Below, piece by piece: positions 7,924 to 11,214 of a DNA stretch of 11,214 nucleotides. Origin of the DNA: Actinomycetota bacterium (GTDB lineage Bacteria; Actinomycetota; Humimicrobiia; Humimicrobiales; Humimicrobiaceae); NCBI GenBank assembly GCA_018894445.1, contig JAHIPJ010000180.1:1-11214 (forward strand). The letters run 5' to 3'. The notes beneath the pieces are model-generated. The model was not told the origin of the DNA. It worked only from the letters and a program-made list of their open reading frames with translations, and did no database searches. The stretch's first letter is position 1. Every line of letters begins with the position of its first letter. Position numbers and translations under genes: made by a program.

Positions 7924-9777
7924 TTACTTTTTATCTCTCTTTATAACCATTAATGTCTGGTCAAATTCTACAGCATCTTCATTGGAAACCAGAATATCTT
8001 TTATCTGGCCGTCATACTCCGAGTTAATCTTATTCATAAGCTTCATAGCTTCTATTATGCACAGCGTATCACCTTTTTTAACCCTGCTGCCAACATTTAC
8101 AAATGGTGGGGAGTCCGGTCCAGGTGTGGTATAAAATGTACCTACAATAGGAGATTTGATTTCCGCTAAATCGTCAGATTTCTTTACTGCAGGTTCTGGT
8201 TCCTCTTCCTTTCTTGTGCTCTGCTCTGGCAGTCTGAATTTCGGGTTATTTATGGATATTTTCACGCCATCTACTTCCAGCTTTATTTCTTCTATATTAC
8301 TGCTTTCAACCAGGCTGGTTATTTCCCTTAATTTTTTAATATCAAGATTCCCTAATTTAGCAATTGAATCAACCCTACTGCCATTGAAGGTAAGTCCTGC
8401 TTTGGTAAAATCAAGATCTTTTTCTGCCGGAGTTTTTTCCTGGCTGTACTTTTTTTTCTCAAGAAATTTTTTGGTTTTTTCCGGAAAGAAGCAGTAACTT
8501 AAAATATCCTCATCCTTATCTGAAAGATTTTCCAGCTCACTTTTGCACTGCTCGTAGATATCTTCAACTTCCAGACTGACCTTGCCTTTTTCTTCGCCTG
8601 CTGTATCTTCTAATTTTTCAAGAATTTTTTTATCTATCTTTCTGGGAAGCTTTCCAAAATACCCCAATATAAGTTTTTTTATTTCATCGCATAGAATCTC
8701 CCATCTAAAGTCAGAAATAACAGTATTAAGTATAGCCTGACTCCCTATAATCTGGCCTATGGGAGTGGAAAGCGAAGGGTTGCCTATTTCGCTTTTTATC
8801 TTGAAAACTTCTTCCAGTACAGAATCTATTGCTTTAGTTTCACCAATTTCCTGCAGCTGATTACCGATACTTGAAATTAGCCATTTTGGGAGAAGGTTTT
8901 TATTGGTATTGTTAAGAATAAACTTTGTGGAAAATAAATCCTGCTTTATATACGGATAGATATATTTTTTTATATTTTCACTTAACTGGGCGACTTTTAA
9001 ATAATCCAGATTATGTGAGATGTCTGTATCCTTTAAACTTAGAATGTATGAAAAGACTGTTGGGCCGCAGTCATTATATGAAGAGGGTAGAAGGCTCAAG
9101 TCCACTCCATCACAACCATTAGTGCATGCTTCAAAATAATTTAATATTTGAAGCCCCCTTAAGTTTGAAGCACAAAAAAATTTGGGAATTTCAATTTCGC
9201 TGCTCAAGCTTGCAAAAAGTTCTGCTGCTTTTTTTGGAAGTATTGTCGATTCGGCATCTTTTATGCATATGCTTGTGCAGCCATAGCTTCTTAGCTTTTT
9301 TGCAGTTTTTATATAGAATCCGGTATCCTGCAGATTATCGTATATTATAGTCCCCTGACACCCTGCACCATTTTCTATGATTGTAGATATGGTGTATTTT
9401 AAATTTTCCAGATCATTTAATGAGTCGTATACCCTGAATATATCAATCCCGTTTTTTACACACTGCTTTATAAATCTTTTAATAATACTGTTTGAATAAA
9501 CTTCCAGCCCCCCGAGGTTTCTTGCTCCTATAAGTACCTGCAGTGGAGTGGATGGAATCTTATTTTTAATATAAGAAGCAACCTCAAGCGGTGCCATACT
9601 GAGATTGCTTTCAAGTATTTTTTCAAAGCTTGAACCGCCCAGTATCTCAAGGCTGTCATATTTTATACTGTTAAAATGTTCTAGAATGATATCGAGTGTT
9701 CGGGTATCTATATACCCCAGGTCCATATTCTGGAATATATCCCTTATGGTGATGTCGTTTATTTTTATATTTCTCAT
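7924..9777 (-). CDS. Degenerate pyruvate carboxylase B/OadA-like carboxyltransferase fused to AccB biotin carrier
   Basis: Residues 1-250 follow the carboxyltransferase TIM barrel of PycB/Oad[11 protein letters not shown] (Asp13 kept), [22 protein letters not shown] at 109-122, and CIKDAEST with Lys173, the position of the carbamylated lysine. Residues 260-443 follow its conserved C-terminal region ([16 protein letters not shown] at 336-351; [19 protein letters not shown] at 422-440). Key active-site features are lost. The metal-binding His-x-His is Cys202-Ala-Ser204, RDAHQ is RDIFQ, the RGQN motif is GARN, and GGTSQPP is YNDCGPT. Residues about 476-511 resemble the AccB N-terminus ([13 protein letters not shown]). 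Residues 538-613 are a complete biotinyl domain with the acetyl-CoA-carboxylase thumb ([15 protein letters not shown]) and EAMKLM. The start overlaps the bioY stop as ATGA. The carrier role for AccC is well supported; any role for the barrel is unknown. Confidence 0.9.
   Translation of the reverse strand: MRNIKINDITIRDIFQNMDLGYIDTRTLDIILEHFNSIKYDSLEILGGSSFEKILESNLSMAPLEVASYIKNKIPSTPLQVLIGARNLGGLEVYSNSIIKRFIKQCVKNGIDIFRVYDSLNDLENLKYTISTIIENGAGCQGTIIYDNLQDTGFYIKTAKKLRSYGCTSICIKDAESTILPKKAAELFASLSSEIEIPKFFCASNLRGLQILNYFEACTNGCDGVDLSLLPSSYNDCGPTVFSYILSLKDTDISHNLDYLKVAQLSENIKKYIYPYIKQDLFSTKFILNNTNKNLLPKWLISSIGNQLQEIGETKAIDSVLEEVFKIKSEIGNPSLSTPIGQIIGSQAILNTVISDFRWEILCDEIKKLILGYFGKLPRKIDKKILEKLEDTAGEEKGKVSLEVEDIYEQCKSELENLSDKDEDILSYCFFPEKTKKFLEKKKYSQEKTPAEKDLDFTKAGLTFNGSRVDSIAKLGNLDIKKLREITSLVESSNIEEIKLEVDGVKISINNPKFRLPEQSTRKEEEPEPAVKKSDDLAEIKSPIVGTFYTTPGPDSPPFVNVGSRVKKGDTLCIIEAMKLMNKINSEYDGQIKDILVSNEDAVEFDQTLMVIKRDKK
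8041..8043 (-). other. Biotinylation site Lys579 of the AccB domain
   Basis: The codon AAG encodes Lys579 within EAMKLMNKI. This is the lysine that BirA-type ligase modifies with biotin in AccB proteins, and the motif is intact. The thumb residues (552-557) and the FDQTLMVIK end also fit an active carrier. Confidence 0.9.
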
Positions 9778-10400
9778 TTTTTAATCTTGTTTAAATTTAG
9801 AATAGACAGTGCAATAAGAATTTTTAGGAAATCTATTGCTATAAAAGGCTGTGTACCTAATTTCCAGGTTTTGGTAAGTGTATCTGAAATTGATTGAGTA
9901 CCTGTCAGGCTAAAGAGGTAGCCAAATAGATAAATGAATCCAAAAAGATGAATCACTACCACTCCGGCAAGACAGGAAATGAAACCGGCAAATAAGTTTC
10001 TTAAAGGATTATTATTAATCCTTTTGCCTGAATTTTTATATAAATATCCGGTGACAAATGCAGCAACCATAAATCCGGCAATATACCCGACTGTGGGTCC
10101 GGCCAGGGCAATAGCTCCGTTTTTAAACCCGCTGAAAACCGGAAGTCCCATAAGACCCATAAAAACATATATAGTCTGGCTGGCAAGAGCCCACCTGCTG
10201 CCAAGGAATATCCCGGAAAGTAGCACAGTTAAAACCTGCATGGTAATTGGAACCGGTGTAAAAGGAAGATATACAAATGAATTTGCCGAGATTGCCATAA
10301 GGACTGCAAAGATTAAGGAGAATACCAGGCTGGTGGTAATTTTATTGTCATAGGATTTAACTCCTACACCTGCATTTTCTATATTCGTTGTATTATTCAT
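9774..10400 (-). CDS. bioY: Biotin transporter substrate-binding protein BioY (ECF S component)
   Basis: BioY is the membrane protein that binds biotin for uptake, alone or with the shared ECF ATPase/transmembrane module. About six hydrophobic segments are visible. The family signature is present as [20 protein letters not shown], followed by GLMGLPVF and [13 protein letters not shown], which shape the biotin site. I choose ATG 10400 because AGAGG (10405-10409) sits four bases upstream, giving 208 residues. An earlier ATG at 10412 would add only MRGF and would swallow that site. The stop overlaps the start of the carboxyltransferase/AccB gene by four bases (ATGA), implying coupled translation. 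No bioMN or ECF module genes lie in the window. The grouping supplies biotin to the carrier made from the same transcript. Confidence 0.93.
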   Translation of the reverse strand: MNNTTNIENAGVGVKSYDNKITTSLVFSLIFAVLMAISANSFVYLPFTPVPITMQVLTVLLSGIFLGSRWALASQTIYVFMGLMGLPVFSGFKNGAIALAGPTVGYIAGFMVAAFVTGYLYKNSGKRINNNPLRNLFAGFISCLAGVVVIHLFGFIYLFGYLFSLTGTQSISDTLTKTWKLGTQPFIAIDFLKILIALSILNLNKIKK

Positions 10401-10423
10401 AAAACCTCTCATTTAGACCTGGA

Positions 10424-10429
10424 TTATAA
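10424..10429 (-). promoter_or_regulatory. Candidate -10 box for the bioY operon
   Basis: On the reverse strand a perfect TATAAT lies about 24 bases upstream of the bioY start, placing transcription start near 10417. The -35 region, about 10446-10452, is only T-rich (weak match). If this is the true promoter, the inverted-repeat element further upstream is not in the bioY leader. No recognisable BirA operator was seen. Confidence 0.35.
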
Positions 10430-10449
10430 AAAAGTATTTGTCCTTAAAA

Positions 10450-10473
10450 AAGTTATATACTTAGGCTTTAAAG
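10450..10473. promoter_or_regulatory. Two short palindromes upstream of bioY
   Basis: AAGT-TATAT-ACTT (10450-10462) and CTTTAAAG (10466-10473) are adjacent perfect inverted repeats placed just upstream of the candidate bioY promoter. They could be operator half-sites. They do not resemble the known BirA box (GTTAAC-type), so the call rests on position only. Confidence 0.2.
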
Positions 10474-10483
10474 TCTTTTAGGT

Positions 10484-10583
10484 AAGACGCTCCGGTATGT
10501 ATAAAGTTTCACCACAAAAATTTACCTCCGGGCTAGCCAGAGCCCAAAATAGTGAAACTATTGGATTATACCCGCGTCTTTTT
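10484..10583 (+). other. Nested inverted-repeat element, possible structured RNA with terminator-like end
   Basis: Four perfectly complementary arms are nested around one centre: AAGACGC 10484-10490 with GCGTCTT 10574-10580; GGTAT 10494-10498 with ATACC 10568-10572; AGTTTCAC 10505-10512 with GTGAAACT 10552-10559; GGGCT 10530-10534 with AGCCC 10541-10545 around a six-base loop. On the forward strand the outer arm runs into a T tract (10579-10583), as at an intrinsic terminator, and extra G-U pairs (U10502-G10563, G10499-U10567) form only in forward RNA. It may be a small RNA or an attenuating leader for the dehydrogenase gene. I do not recognise a known riboswitch class. A cruciform or MITE-like DNA repeat is the main alternative. 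Confidence 0.4.
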
Positions 10584-10588
10584 ATAAA
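10561..10588 (+). promoter_or_regulatory. Possible promoter for the acyl-CoA dehydrogenase gene
   Basis: TTGGAT (10561-10566) and TATAAA (10583-10588) are separated by 16 bases, giving a start near 10595 and a leader of about 27 bases. The -35 box lies inside the right half of the inverted-repeat element, so folding or a protein bound there could affect it. Both boxes are imperfect. Confidence 0.25.
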
Positions 10589-10621
10589 ATGGTTTTATAA
10601 TTAATTATAAACGGGGGATTT

Positions 10622-11214
10622 ATGAGATACCTTTTAACAGAAGAACAAAAGATGATAGTGGACATCTGCCGTCAGATTGTGGCGGAAAGGATAGTTCCCG
10701 TCAGAGCTGAAATGGATGAGAAAGGAATATTTCCCTGGGAGATAATAAATGAGATCGGAAAAAGTGATCTTTTCAGGTTATTTATTCCCGAGGAATATGA
10801 AGGTATGGGTACCGGTATTTTTGAAGTCTGCCTGGCTACTGAGGAATTGAGCAGGGGTGATCTTAGTGTTGCTACTTCTTATGCCGCGTCCGGTCTTGGT
10901 CTCATACCAATCCTTGTAGCAGGGAGTGAAGGTCAGAAAAAGAAGTACCTGCCTCAGCTTGCAAGCGGTAGTAAACTTGCTGCCTTCGGTCTGACGGAAG
11001 CAGAAGCCGGAAGCGACGCCGGTAGTATAAGGACAACCGCTAAAAAGGATGGGGACTCCTATATTTTAAATGGAACCAAGCAGTGGATAACTAACGGCGG
11101 AGAAGCAGATATATATACTATTTTTGCTATGACCAACCCTGGAAAAGGAGTAAGGGGCGCAAGCGCGATTATTGTGGAAAAGGGAACCGATGGTTTTGAA
11201 TTTGGAAAAAAAGA
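10622..11214 (+). CDS. Acyl-CoA dehydrogenase, N-terminal part (runs off window)
   Basis: Acyl-CoA dehydrogenases are FAD flavoenzymes that make the alpha,beta double bond in acyl-CoA thioesters. The visible 197 residues cover the N-terminal helical domain (LTEEQKMIVDICRQIVAERI, then IPEEYEGMG and ATEELSRGD) and most of the middle beta domain. The latter includes the FAD/substrate signature FGLTEAEAGSDAGS and then LNGTKQWITNGG and IIVEKGTDGFEFGKK. The C-terminal domain with the catalytic Glu lies outside the window, so chain-length specificity cannot be judged. The ATG is preceded by GGGGGA at 10613-10618, a usable ribosome-binding site. It is divergent from the bioY operon across 221 bases that hold the inverted-repeat element. 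The window edge truncates it; there is no sign of a broken gene. Confidence 0.93.
   Translation, partial: MRYLLTEEQKMIVDICRQIVAERIVPVRAEMDEKGIFPWEIINEIGKSDLFRLFIPEEYEGMGTGIFEVCLATEELSRGDLSVATSYAASGLGLIPILVAGSEGQKKKYLPQLASGSKLAAFGLTEAEAGSDAGSIRTTAKKDGDSYILNGTKQWITNGGEADIYTIFAMTNPGKGVRGASAIIVEKGTDGFEFGKK

Noticed and set aside
8156..8497. Forward reading frame opposite the carrier fusion, and similar frames opposite gltX, cysS, accC and bioY
   Set aside because: They lie wholly inside strongly supported genes on the other strand, lack ribosome-binding sites, and encode Ser/Leu/Phe-rich products typical of antisense shadows.
7924..9777. Frameshift or assembly join creating the carboxyltransferase/AccB fusion
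   Set aside because: The frame is continuous, the linker 443-475 is of plausible composition, and both halves keep full domain boundaries, so a natural fusion is more likely than an artefact.
10484..10583. Known riboswitch (purine, THF, TPP, FMN, cobalamin, SAM or c-di-GMP) or T-box
   Set aside because: A TATAATCC and a GGTGAAAC on the reverse strand faintly recall purine and THF classes, but the other conserved core segments are absent. No T-box ACCGCG sequence is present.
10497..10604. 35-codon forward reading frame in the bioY/dehydrogenase gap
   Set aside because: It has no ribosome-binding site, lies entirely over the inverted-repeat element, and its product shows no recognisable feature; most likely chance.

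Overview
The window is AT-rich bacterial chromosome. It carries a forward cluster ispF–gltX–cysE–cysS–rlmB–yacP, an order typical of Firmicutes and also possible in other low-GC, Gram-positive-related lineages. AT-rich codon use, a lipoprotein signal, a short Gram-positive-type CysE and an uptake-type biotin system fit that picture. Species and phylum cannot be fixed from sequence alone. No mobile element, CRISPR array, tRNA or rRNA was seen.

Layout: positions 63-6576 hold seven forward genes. They are isoprenoid synthesis (ispF), glutamyl-tRNA synthetase (gltX), serine acetyltransferase (cysE), cysteinyl-tRNA synthetase (cysS), a 23S rRNA 2'-O-methyltransferase of the TrmH/RlmB type, a YacP/Rae1-type NYN nuclease, and a lipoprotein that joins a thermonuclease domain to a lamin-tail domain. 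The Firmicutes cluster often has mini-RNase III (mrnC) between cysS and rlmB and sigH after yacP. Neither is present here; a 149-base non-coding gap and the nuclease lipoprotein stand in those places.

Positions 10400-6579 hold a tight reverse operon, bioY then a carboxyltransferase-like/biotin-carrier fusion then accC. The first pair overlaps by 4 bases and the second is separated by 4 bases. BioY imports biotin, the carrier domain receives it, and AccC carboxylates it. The forward and reverse units converge with only two bases between stop codons. At the right edge a divergent acyl-CoA dehydrogenase gene begins and runs off the window.

The most interesting item is the middle gene of the biotin operon. 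It has the full outline of a pyruvate carboxylase B/oxaloacetate decarboxylase alpha carboxyltransferase, but the metal-binding His-x-His is Cys-Ala-Ser and other substrate-contact motifs are gone. Its C-terminus is instead a complete acetyl-CoA-carboxylase-type AccB. This looks like a carboxyltransferase turned into a scaffold, or given a new acceptor, and fused to AccB. Two further items deserve attention: a nested inverted-repeat element of about 100 bases between bioY and the dehydrogenase gene that could be a structured RNA, and a cysteinyl-tRNA synthetase whose HIGH-type motif reads SIGN.
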